Below, piece by piece: positions 1-8,626 of a stretch of 37,209 bases of DNA. The stretch is from contig JAIPJR010000019.1 of assembly GCA_021734045.1 (NCBI GenBank), positions 1 to 37,209 on the forward strand, read 5' to 3'. A model generated the notes under the pieces. That model saw only the letters and a list, made by a program, of their open reading frames with translations. It searched no databases and was not told the DNA's origin. Within the stretch, counting starts at the first letter, position 1. The number at the start of each line of letters is the position of its first letter. This DNA is from Fidelibacterota bacterium (GTDB lineage Bacteria; Fidelibacterota; UBA8477). Both the position numbers and the translations under genes were made by a program.

Positions 1-2
1 TT

Positions 3-2933
3 GGTCAGGCGCCGGAATTTTATTTCCATGTGTATAACCTGCTGGGGGATCCCGGATTGAGAATTTGGACAGACACACCGCAGGAAATTCTGGTCTCCCA
101 TCCCGACAGTGTGCAATTCGGCGATCGCTCCGTTACGGTGCAGGTTAGGGGGACGAATGGCGAGCCAATTCAGGGTGCTTTCGTCTATCTGAAAAGCGCC
201 ATGAATGCGCTGGGGTACGAGACCGATGAGCAGGGACGGGTCAGTTTGCCGGTTGTTGTGGATGGGAGTGATATTAGCCTCACCGTAACGGGGCGAAATT
301 TACGACCCTGGCTGGCCACCATTCCGGTGAGTGCCACGCCCCATGACCTGTCGTTGATTGATATTGACTGGCAGGGCGCTGTGCCTTTGACGGGTGGAGA
401 CGAAGGGTATTTGACCCTGGTTCTGGAGGGAGGCACAGAGCGTGTGATGGATGTGGAATTGAGTCTGGAGTGTAACAGCCCGTGGGTTACCGTACTTCAG
501 GCGCAGGATTTGATTCCCATGGTTACTGCCGGTGCGATTCTTTCCCATGATTCCCAATTAGCCATCCGTATCGAAGCGGGCGTTCCCGACTCGACGCTGG
601 CCTTTTTGCGCATTGGTATTAACACCGGTACTGAAAACCGTGTGGAGCAATTTCCCCTGTTACTGCAGAATACTCGCCTGACTTTTCCATCTGTGGAAAT
701 GATCCAGGGAAATCCGGCACCGGGTGATTCGGTGCAGGTTCGTTTGACACTGATGAACGGTGGTTCGCTGGCGGCGGAGCCGGGAACGGGCATGTTGGCA
801 TTTTCACCGGGTGTGTCCAGCTCGGTGAGCGCGATAAGCTGGCCGTCTCTGGAGCCGGGGGAAGTGTTGCAGATCCCGGAGCCCGTTACACTCCACTTTG
901 ATGCGTCGCTCTTTCCCGGGGAAAGCATCACCGCCATGCTCATCGCGGGCATGGATACGCTGCAGCAGACATTTTTTCTCTCACCTCCGGGCCCTTACGA
1001 TCCTTCTGTACCGGACGCCTATGGGTATCGCGTATTTGACGACATGGACCTGGCTTATTCCAAAGCACCAGACTATGCGTGGTATGAAATTGATCGGCTC
1101 AATACCGGTCCCGGACAGCCATTACCCATTTATGACCCGGAAGACGAAAGAGATGCTGCTGTCGTAGTGGACCTGCCATTTCCGGTAAAATATTATGGCC
1201 GTACCTATCATGAGGTGACGATATGTAGTAACGGCTGGCTGGCGATGGGGCGCAGCGGGGAAGTGAATTTTAGAAACCGCACGATTCCCTCTCCCATGGG
1301 GCCGGCAGCCATGCTCGCGCCTTTTTGGGACGATTTATACACGAATCCGGGACGGGTGAGTCATTACGCCATGCCAGATGGTTCCTCCTACATCGTGGAG
1401 TGGAAAAATATGGCCAATGCTTACACTGGTCAGCTGGAGAGTTTTCAGGTGGTCATTCTTAATGACACCATCGCAACACCCACCGGTGATAATGAGATTT
1501 TATTTCTGTATCAGGAATTCAACAATGTGGATGGCTATGAAAATTATGCCACGGTGGGTATTGAGTCTCCGGATTATGCCACAGGCCAACAGGTGACTTA
1601 CGCGAACCGGTACGATTCATCCCTGCTGCCCCTGGGAGCTGAACGCGCCCTGTTATTCACAACTGCTCGCGGGGAGCGTTTGCCGGCGGCGGCGATTATG
1701 GTGGATCAGACGGCGTTGCATTTCACCGTAAACCCCTGGGATTGGGCAGCCGACTCCATTGCCATTACCAATGTTGGTGAATCGCCATTGCTCTATACCA
1801 TCACACCGGTGGCAGAGACGGCAGGTGACATGACGCGCGAAGGGAGCCCATCGATTGCTAATCCCCGGGTTAACACTACGCCTGAGAAAACCAAAGGAGC
1901 AGAGGAGCCGCTGGTATCGCGGAGTGTGCGGGATTCGGTGGATGCGTTTGGTTACCAATGGCGCGATCAACATGATCCCAGCACGCCACCCTTCGCCTGG
2001 GTGAATGTTGAGCAGCCGGGCAATTTAATCACCAATCCCACCGACCCGGACGACGCGGTGTGGGGACCCCTGCCGGTGGGCTTTGACTTTCCATTCTACG
2101 GAGAAAGCTTTGACGAGATTTGGATTTGCAGCAATGGCCTGGTCTCTTTCAGTCATTTTGAGGGACCTCAATTCTACAACTGGCCGCTACCCAGTGTGAA
2201 TGCGCCGGCGAATCTGATTGCCGCGTGGTGGGATGATTTGAATGGTGGTACGACTGCTTCCGGCAGTCTGTTTGTTCGCTCCAATTCGGTGGATTCGTGC
2301 GTGATTACCTACCGGGATTTTCCGCGCTGGGGTACATCCTCTACCTACACATTTCAGGTGATTTTGGAGATTGACGGAACCATCACCATCCAGTATGGTG
2401 ATATGGAGGGGCCACGAACATCAGCTACCATTGGTATCCAAAATGGCACGGCGGATATGGGATTGACGGCTTTGTACAATAACTACAACACCATTGAAGC
2501 CGGTTCTGTCATCCAGTTCCTCCGTCCAAATAGTTGGTTTAACACCAGTGATTGGCGTGGAACAATAGGGGCTGGTGAAACCGGATATTTTTCCGTGCAA
2601 ATCATTGCGCGGGGGCTCGAACCGGGTAGTTATAGCATGCCATTGCTGTTACAAAGTAATGCCGGGAATGAGTCTGAGATTCCTATCGCCGTACAGGTGG
2701 ATGTTGAATTGGGCACTCCGCCGCCAGGCGATGTGAATCTGGATTACCGCGTGGATTTGTTGGATTTCAACCTGATGTTGGCGCTGATTACTCAGCAGAC
2801 AGAGCCGACGCCGACGCAACTTTCAGCCGGTGATCTTTACCCGGATGGTCGGCTTGATGTGTTGGATTTGGTTCGCCTGCTGGAGCAGATATTAAACCAG
2901 CCGGCAGCGCTGATTGAACCGGGTCTGCCATAA
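3..2933 (+). CDS. C25-like secreted protein with C-terminal dockerin (5' partial)
   Basis: The reading frame is open to the left edge (GQAPEFYFHVYNLLGDP...), so the listed GTG at 30 is internal and the catalytic part lies outside the window. 'YNLLGDPGLRIW' matches the end of the C25 (gingipain-type) peptidase domain; the same phrase (YNILGDPSLPIW) occurs in the C25 protein at 8627. After it come Ig-like beta domains, then two copies of a shared beta module (about nt 1014-1680 and 1941-2530) with 'CSNGW/L' and 'FWDDL/WWDDL'. The C-terminus has two dockerin-type calcium-binding repeats (GDVNLDYRVDLLD and GDLYPDGRLDVLD). Unlike the three downstream secreted proteins it has no PNPFN sorting domain, so export or anchoring may differ. 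Probably extracellular or cell-surface. Peptidase activity cannot be judged from this part. Confidence 0.8.
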   Translation, partial: GQAPEFYFHVYNLLGDPGLRIWTDTPQEILVSHPDSVQFGDRSVTVQVRGTNGEPIQGAFVYLKSAMNALGYETDEQGRVSLPVVVDGSDISLTVTGRNLRPWLATIPVSATPHDLSLIDIDWQGAVPLTGGDEGYLTLVLEGGTERVMDVELSLECNSPWVTVLQAQDLIPMVTAGAILSHDSQLAIRIEAGVPDSTLAFLRIGINTGTENRVEQFPLLLQNTRLTFPSVEMIQGNPAPGDSVQVRLTLMNGGSLAAEPGTGMLAFSPGVSSSVSAISWPSLEPGEVLQIPEPVTLHFDASLFPGESITAMLIAGMDTLQQTFFLSPPGPYDPSVPDAYGYRVFDDMDLAYSKAPDYAWYEIDRLNTGPGQPLPIYDPEDERDAAVVVDLPFPVKYYGRTYHEVTICSNGWLAMGRSGEVNFRNRTIPSPMGPAAMLAPFWDDLYTNPGRVSHYAMPDGSSYIVEWKNMANAYTGQLESFQVVILNDTIATPTGDNEILFLYQEFNNVDGYENYATVGIESPDYATGQQVTYANRYDSSLLPLGAERALLFTTARGERLPAAAIMVDQTALHFTVNPWDWAADSIAITNVGESPLLYTITPVAETAGDMTREGSPSIANPRVNTTPEKTKGAEEPLVSRSVRDSVDAFGYQWRDQHDPSTPPFAWVNVEQPGNLITNPTDPDDAVWGPLPVGFDFPFYGESFDEIWICSNGLVSFSHFEGPQFYNWPLPSVNAPANLIAAWWDDLNGGTTASGSLFVRSNSVDSCVITYRDFPRWGTSSTYTFQVILEIDGTITIQYGDMEGPRTSATIGIQNGTADMGLTALYNNYNTIEAGSVIQFLRPNSWFNTSDWRGTIGAGETGYFSVQIIARGLEPGSYSMPLLLQSNAGNESEIPIAVQVDVELGTPPPGDVNLDYRVDLLDFNLMLALITQQTEPTPTQLSAGDLYPDGRLDVLDLVRLLEQILNQPAALIEPGLP

Positions 2934-2956
2934 ATTATTCCGCTGTTTTGAAATTC

Positions 2957-2980
2957 AATCTTTATCAAATTTTAAATTGT
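2957..2980 (+). promoter_or_regulatory. Shared AT-rich upstream element, copy 1
   Basis: AATCTTT-N6-TTTTAAATTGT lies in the 155-nt gap before the repeat protein at 3089. The same two blocks with the same 6-nt spacing recur at 6183-6206 before the M14 peptidase. It could be a promoter or a regulator site; no transcription data exist here. Confidence 0.35.
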
Positions 2981-3088
2981 TTCCTGCCACTATCAGCGGG
3001 TTATGTTCCCGCCTGAATGAAAAAGTGAATCCGGAGACACACCGCCACATGCGGGACTGTATCAGGGAAAAAAGGAACACGAAAGAGA

Positions 3089-6000
3089 ATGGGGCTGAAA
3101 ATGTATAAGCTGGTCATGGGACTATTGATATCACTCACATTAAGGGCTGCGGATGAAACATTTTTATGGCCGGATAATGGCGTTCCGGTACGCCAGGGCG
3201 TTCATATTGAATGGCAGCGTACGGGTGATGCCAATGCAGATGGAACCATGATTTTTGCCTGGTCCGATACCCGTACCGGCGACCGGGATGTATATGCCCA
3301 GAAGGTTGATACGGATGGAAATACCCTGTGGGGAGACACGGGCGTGCGACTCTCCAATGCCATGGGGCGGCAGGAAGACCCGGTGCTGGTTTCCGATGGA
3401 AATGGCGGTGCTTTTGTGTCCTGGATCGACTACCGGGATGACGAGGGTGGTGATGTGTATGTGCAGCATGTGACAGCGTCAGGTGAAATTTCCTGGGACG
3501 CCGCCGGTGTGCCCGTTGCGGTGAACGATGGTTCCCAGCAGCTGGTGAATATGGCCCGGGGTGCTGATGGCTATGCGTATGTGATTTGGTATGATACCTT
3601 TTTATCCCAGGAGACCGATATCTTCGGGACCGTGTTGAATCTGGACGGACCACTGGTGGACACGGCAGTGAACGGCTTTCCTGTGGTGACCGCTTCCGGC
3701 AGCCAGTCCAGCAATAGTATCGAAACCAGTGGTAGTGAAGCAGTTATTGTCTGGATGGACAGTCGTGAACCAGACAATTCTAATATTTATGCCCAGCGTG
3801 TGGATACCACCTTTACCCGCCTGTGGGGGGATAATGGCAAGTTGGTGTGTGGAAATGCCGGACCGGAAGACAAGCCCAAGGTTGTTCCTGCCGACGGTAA
3901 CCGGGTTGCAGTCGCCTGGAAGGACAGCCGGGTGAATCAGCAGGGTGACATTTATGCCCAGTTATTGGATGAGAATGGTGATGCGGTCTGGACGACAGAT
4001 GGCATTCCGGTGACATCCCATACCGCGAAACAGGAAAATGTGCGCCTGAAAACGGATGGCACGGCCAATATTTACATCATCTGGGAAGATTTCCGCAATC
4101 AATCTGAGTATTCGGATGTTTACATCCAGAGTCTTGATTTTAATGGTACAATTCGCTGGGAGGCAAATGGATTGCCTGTTTCGATCGCTGCTTTTAAGCA
4201 GGTCCAACCACGGCTCACTGGCGATGACACCGATGGTGTCTTTGTTGTCTGGCAGGATGAGCGCGATGGCGGTTGGCCAAAATCAGACATATATATCCAA
4301 CATGTAGCCAGCGACGGCAGTATGGTTTTTGATGAGAATGGCATGGCCGTTACATCCGGATTGACTTACCAGATTTCACCGTTGGTACGCTCCGACGGGA
4401 ACGACGGTGCTTTTGTAGTCTGGGGAGGTCAGGAAACCGGGAGTATCGGTATAAATGGCCAGCACATCAGCACCTCTGGAACGGTTGAGTGGGACCCCAC
4501 CGGTGTGGAATTTTACTACGGCATTGACGGTGATGCGACCCGCTCGAAGGTTTTACCATGGGGAGAAGATGAATTTCTCGTCATGTGGGAAGATCACCGC
4601 AAGGGGAGTCAGGGCTCCACTGCCATGGCTCAGGTGATGGATAATACCGCTGCAATTACCTACGCGCTGAATGGAAAACCCCTAAGCCAGAATGCCCAAC
4701 AGGATATTCCCAGTCTGGTTTCCGATGGGAATGGTGGTGGTTACCTGGGTTTCCTTTCCAATGAACAGGGGATTTTGAATCTCTATGCCCAGCATCTGGA
4801 CCCAACCCTGACGCCCACCTGGGGAGACAATGGTGTGCGCGTGTACGACCAAAACTATTTTGATCAGGATGCACCCCTGTTGGTAAAGGGCGAAGACGGT
4901 TTTTTGTATTATATCTGGTCGGAGGTACGCAATTTTTTCGATAACGATGTTTTTGTTCAGAAATTCGATCCCTATGGCAATCCCCAGTGGGCAGATGGAG
5001 GCGTGAGTATCGCACCGGATGAGCCGGGTGATGATTATGCCAAAGCTGCGTTGGCTATGGCGGATTCGGGAATTGTGATTGTCTGGCAGACAACCCCTAC
5101 GTTCGACAATCTTGACCTGTATGTGTCTAAAATGACTGCTGATGGGACCGTGGCGTGGCGTCAGACTCTGGCGGATGCCCAACGGAATCAGGAAAATCCT
5201 CGGGCGGTGTACGACGCCGCGCTGGATCGCTTTTATGTTGCCTGGGAAGATCCTCGCGGCACTGACACGGATATTTACATGAAATACGGTGATTCAGACG
5301 GTAATCTGTCCCAAGATATCATCATTACGGATGCCGTGAACGACCAGGTGGGCATCAGTCTGAGTATTGCCGATGATGGATCTGGGGCGGTGTGGGCTGC
5401 CTGGCAGGATTACCGGGATGGCGTCCAGTACGACATTTGGGTGCGGAATATGACTACTGCAGCACCAGCAGAGCAGATTACGGACCTGCCATCGGACCAG
5501 ATTGCCCCGGCCATTCGTGTTGTCACTGCTGATCGCTATTTGCTGGCCTGGGAGGATTTCCGGAACGATATCACCTCCGACCTCTATTTTTTCGATAATA
5601 TGGGTGCTGCGGTGTACTCGGCTGCCAATGGCGCCCTGCTTTGCAATGCTATTAGTAAGCAGACTGCAGTGAAAATTGTGCCCTACGCGGATAGCACACC
5701 CGACACAATGAAATATGTGCTGGTTTGGGAAGACAAGCGGGCTTCGGGAAAAACGGAGCTCTTCAATATCTACGCCCAGACCTACTCCAATGACTTTACT
5801 GCGCTGGAGGATGAACCTGCCCAGCCCCTCACATTTTCACTGGGTGCCGCCTATCCCAACCCCTTCAATGGTGCCGTGACGGTACCGTTTTCCCAGCCGG
5901 TCACTGGCCAGGTGCAGGTGACGGTATTTGATTTGCTGGGCCGGAACGTCTATTCCCGGATACACACTTTGCAAAACCAGTCCTCCCTGCTATGGGCGGG

Positions 6001-6100
6001 CATGGATAACCAGGGACGTTCACTCCAAAGCGGGATTTACTTCCTGAATGTATGGGTTTCCGGTCAGTCCTTCACCCAAAAAGTGACCTACTTGAAGTAG
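3089..6100 (+). CDS. Secreted ~55-aa WxDxR repeat protein with T9SS sorting domain
   Basis: No named family is recognised for the body. A signal peptide (MYKLVMGLLISLTLRA) is followed by about sixteen repeats centred on W-[EQSKM]-D-x-R ... [DN]-[IV]-[YF]-x-Q, e.g. 'AWSDTRTGDRDVYAQ', 'VWQDERDGGWPKSDIYIQ', 'AWEDFRNDITSDLYF'. The motif recurs every 50-59 residues from about residue 55 to 878. Regular four-strand-sized repeats suggest beta-propeller blades (inference). The last ~85 residues form a type IX sorting domain: AYPNPFN, a central VFDLLGR strand, GIYFLNV and a terminal KVTYLK. Likely exported across the outer membrane and held at the surface or released. The start may be ATG 3089 or 3101 (MYKLV); neither has a decisive ribosome site. 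A terminator-like hairpin follows the stop, so it is probably a single-gene unit. Confidence 0.8.
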   Translation: MGLKMYKLVMGLLISLTLRAADETFLWPDNGVPVRQGVHIEWQRTGDANADGTMIFAWSDTRTGDRDVYAQKVDTDGNTLWGDTGVRLSNAMGRQEDPVLVSDGNGGAFVSWIDYRDDEGGDVYVQHVTASGEISWDAAGVPVAVNDGSQQLVNMARGADGYAYVIWYDTFLSQETDIFGTVLNLDGPLVDTAVNGFPVVTASGSQSSNSIETSGSEAVIVWMDSREPDNSNIYAQRVDTTFTRLWGDNGKLVCGNAGPEDKPKVVPADGNRVAVAWKDSRVNQQGDIYAQLLDENGDAVWTTDGIPVTSHTAKQENVRLKTDGTANIYIIWEDFRNQSEYSDVYIQSLDFNGTIRWEANGLPVSIAAFKQVQPRLTGDDTDGVFVVWQDERDGGWPKSDIYIQHVASDGSMVFDENGMAVTSGLTYQISPLVRSDGNDGAFVVWGGQETGSIGINGQHISTSGTVEWDPTGVEFYYGIDGDATRSKVLPWGEDEFLVMWEDHRKGSQGSTAMAQVMDNTAAITYALNGKPLSQNAQQDIPSLVSDGNGGGYLGFLSNEQGILNLYAQHLDPTLTPTWGDNGVRVYDQNYFDQDAPLLVKGEDGFLYYIWSEVRNFFDNDVFVQKFDPYGNPQWADGGVSIAPDEPGDDYAKAALAMADSGIVIVWQTTPTFDNLDLYVSKMTADGTVAWRQTLADAQRNQENPRAVYDAALDRFYVAWEDPRGTDTDIYMKYGDSDGNLSQDIIITDAVNDQVGISLSIADDGSGAVWAAWQDYRDGVQYDIWVRNMTTAAPAEQITDLPSDQIAPAIRVVTADRYLLAWEDFRNDITSDLYFFDNMGAAVYSAANGALLCNAISKQTAVKIVPYADSTPDTMKYVLVWEDKRASGKTELFNIYAQTYSNDFTALEDEPAQPLTFSLGAAYPNPFNGAVTVPFSQPVTGQVQVTVFDLLGRNVYSRIHTLQNQSSLLWAGMDNQGRSLQSGIYFLNVWVSGQSFTQKVTYLK

Positions 6101-6126
6101 GTATTTACACCTGCATTTAATTATTG

Positions 6127-6155
6127 AAAAGGGCGGCTGGGAGGTCGCCCTTTTT
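6127..6155 (+). terminator. Rho-independent terminator after the repeat protein
   Basis: AAAAGGGCG and CGCCCTTTTT form an inverted repeat around a ~10-nt loop, ending in five T residues, 27 nt after the stop codon of the upstream gene. Confidence 0.75.
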
Positions 6156-6182
6156 ACCTGCCGGATACATCGCTCCGTTATG

Positions 6183-6206
6183 AATCTTTTTACATTTTTA
6201 AATTGT
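6183..6206 (+). promoter_or_regulatory. Shared AT-rich upstream element, copy 2
   Basis: AATCTTT-N6-TTTTAAATTGT sits just after the terminator at 6127-6155 and 35 nt before the preferred start of the M14 peptidase. Blocks and spacing match copy 1 at 2957-2980. Its position between a terminator and a gene start fits a promoter. Confidence 0.4.
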
Positions 6207-6241
6207 GCTTCCCTGGGGGGGGTAAGTTATGTTCTCCGGCA

Positions 6242-8620
6242 ATGCAAACGCCACTCTCCATGACGACAAGGACCTTATTCGTGCGGAACATTTTCCTCCC
6301 TCTATTGCTACTGCTTTTCGTGGTGCTAAAACCGGCTACCGGACAGGCTTTAGACCCCCGTTATCATACCTATGAAGAAGTCAACGCTTACCTGGATTCG
6401 CTGAGTCAGATTCCCCTGCTTCAGAATATATTGACCGTGGAGGAAATCGGACGATCCAGTAACGAAAATTTCCCCATTATGGTGGCTAAATTGTCTGACA
6501 ATCCCACCGTGGATGAGGATGAGCCGGCGGTACTTTTTCTGGGGCAATGTCACGCCGAGGAAATTCTGGGGCTGGAAATCACAATTGGGCTGATTGATAC
6601 ACTGGTGAACGGGTTCCAGCGGCACAATTCACACATCATGGCCATTTTGCAGAACATGGAAATCTGGATTGTGCCCACCTACAACCCGGAAGGGTTACGG
6701 GTCGTGCATGGATTTGAGGAGAATGGTGAATGGGTACAGGATGTAACCTACCGGAAAAACCGGACGGACAACAATAATAACGGAATTTTTGACTATGAAC
6801 CCGGTATCGGGTACGATTTTGACGGTGTGGATCCAAACCGGAATTATAGCTTCAACTGGATACATGGCGATGCACTGGGGGTGGGGGACTACGATTATTT
6901 CCGTGGACCGGCGCCATTTTCGGAAGCGGAAACGCGGTCAGTGCGTGATCTGGCATTAAGCCAGTATTTTTCCTTCTCCGTCGCCTATCATTCTGCCCGC
7001 AGCGGCATTCCTGAAATCATCTATTATCCCTGGGAATGGTACGAAACCAAATATCCGCCGGGGTATGCACTGATTGACGGTATTGCACAGGAATTGGGCA
7101 GCCGGATCGTAAATGAAGCGGGTGATGGTCACTATGCGGTGACGCCGGGGAAAACCCTGCGGGGGAATGCCCATGACTGGTTTTACACACAGACCGGCAG
7201 CATCTCGTTTCTCATCGAAGTCGGAACCAATAATTTGCAACCCAGTCGCCCCCTGATTGATGATACGATTCAGCGTAATCTGGTGGGCTGTTTTTACCTG
7301 ATTGATCGCGCGCTGGGATATCCACCGGAGAGCAAATCCCAGATGCGGGGGATTGTGCGAAATGTCCAAACCAGTGAGCCATTAGCCGGTGCAACCGTAG
7401 AAATGTGGCGACTGAATGTTTCCCAGGAATATGAGCCCATGGAGGGTTCCATGTTCGCAGCAAGGAAGACCGATTCGTACGGACGCTACCGACGTGTTTT
7501 GCAGCAGGGGACCTATAAAGTCGCCGTATCCATGCCCGGCTTCATACCGGATACGGTCGCAGGGATCAGTACGAGTAATAATTACTCCACGGATAGGGAT
7601 TTTCTGCTCACGCCTTACCCGGTGCGTACATTGAATCTGTCACTCAGCTCCAGCGACGGCGGGAATGATGTCTATGCTGTCATCCTTTGCGATGCAGAGG
7701 GACGGGATACATTGGAATTCGGAGCCGGTAACCATGTGCTCACCAGGCAGACGGATAAAACCTCAGTAACCGTCTCTGCGGTGGGGAAATTTCCCCAGAC
7801 ACACCGGGTGAATTTGTCTGCGGAGGAGACTGACCTGGCTGTTGTACTCCACCCTTCAGTGGAATTATACACAGAAGATTATACTGATTTGTCTGACTGG
7901 TGGGGGAATGGCAGCTGGAGCAATTCAGCAGGTGTGTTGAAATCCCAGTCCGGATTATTTTACGACGATAACGCCACTTTTTTGCTGCGCAGTCAGGCGT
8001 TTTCTATTGGTGGGATGGAACAAATCGGCCTTCGTCTGAACCATCAATACGAAGTGGAATGGGATTTGGACACGCTGGGGTTGCGTTTGGAGACGGCGGA
8101 GGGAACGCTGATTGAAAAATCGTGGACCCATCAATATTGGGCTGCTGTAACGGAGACATTTTGGACCAGCATTGAAACGGACGCTGATTCAGCCTGGGTG
8201 GAACTGCGGGTTCGCACTGATAGTACAGTGTACTTCCGCGGCTGGGAAATCGATGAGATACTGGTATTCGGTACTGATTCAGTATTTACTGGTTTGGATA
8301 ACCGTGATTTTACCACCCGGGAGGATGCTTTTTCTGCATCCGCCAAAATCCTCTCGATTGACCCGAATCCAATGAACCAGCGGACGGCGGTGCGCTACGA
8401 ACTACCCCGGCCGGCGAATGTCTCCATCCGGGTGTTCAATATTCTCGGACAGGAAGTTTTCCAGACCCAGATCGCTGCCGGCGCCGGTGTGAATTCATGG
8501 TATTGGAACGGACGTAACCGATTTGGTGAGTCTTTGTCGGCGGGTATTTACCTGGTGCATTTTCAGGCACAGAATTGGCACTTGACGCAGAAATTACTCA
8601 AACTTACAACCCAGGGATAA
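6242..8620 (+). CDS. M14 zinc carboxypeptidase with T9SS sorting domain
   Basis: Secreted metallocarboxypeptidase that would trim C-terminal residues from peptides outside the cell. A signal peptide (FLPLLLLLFVVLKPATGQA) precedes the catalytic domain. M14 residues are intact, numbered from ATG 6242: zinc ligands H104 and E107 in 'CHAEE', substrate residues N199/R200 in 'DPNRNY', third zinc ligand H250 in 'AYHSA', and catalytic E326 in 'FLIEVG'. A carboxypeptidase regulatory-like domain (MRGIVRNVQTSEPLAGATV) follows, then a beta-sandwich region, then a type IX sorting domain (DPNPMNQ ... VFNILGQ ... GIYLVHF ... KLLKL). The ORF track starts at TTG 6203, but those 13 residues look non-coding; ATG 6242 (or 6260) gives a normal signal peptide. 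The C25-like gene begins 6 nt after the stop, so the two are probably co-transcribed. Confidence 0.9.
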   Translation: MQTPLSMTTRTLFVRNIFLPLLLLLFVVLKPATGQALDPRYHTYEEVNAYLDSLSQIPLLQNILTVEEIGRSSNENFPIMVAKLSDNPTVDEDEPAVLFLGQCHAEEILGLEITIGLIDTLVNGFQRHNSHIMAILQNMEIWIVPTYNPEGLRVVHGFEENGEWVQDVTYRKNRTDNNNNGIFDYEPGIGYDFDGVDPNRNYSFNWIHGDALGVGDYDYFRGPAPFSEAETRSVRDLALSQYFSFSVAYHSARSGIPEIIYYPWEWYETKYPPGYALIDGIAQELGSRIVNEAGDGHYAVTPGKTLRGNAHDWFYTQTGSISFLIEVGTNNLQPSRPLIDDTIQRNLVGCFYLIDRALGYPPESKSQMRGIVRNVQTSEPLAGATVEMWRLNVSQEYEPMEGSMFAARKTDSYGRYRRVLQQGTYKVAVSMPGFIPDTVAGISTSNNYSTDRDFLLTPYPVRTLNLSLSSSDGGNDVYAVILCDAEGRDTLEFGAGNHVLTRQTDKTSVTVSAVGKFPQTHRVNLSAEETDLAVVLHPSVELYTEDYTDLSDWWGNGSWSNSAGVLKSQSGLFYDDNATFLLRSQAFSIGGMEQIGLRLNHQYEVEWDLDTLGLRLETAEGTLIEKSWTHQYWAAVTETFWTSIETDADSAWVELRVRTDSTVYFRGWEIDEILVFGTDSVFTGLDNRDFTTREDAFSASAKILSIDPNPMNQRTAVRYELPRPANVSIRVFNILGQEVFQTQIAAGAGVNSWYWNGRNRFGESLSAGIYLVHFQAQNWHLTQKLLKLTTQG

Positions 8621-8626
8621 GCATAG

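Noticed and set aside
2989-3008. Hairpin GCGGG-ttatgtt-CCCGC
   Set aside because: Only 5 bp and not followed by a T run on the plus strand; no basis to call a terminator.
6203-6241. TTG start of the M14 gene given by the ORF track
   Set aside because: The added residues include a GGGGGGGG run and two Cys and precede a good signal peptide that begins at ATG 6242.
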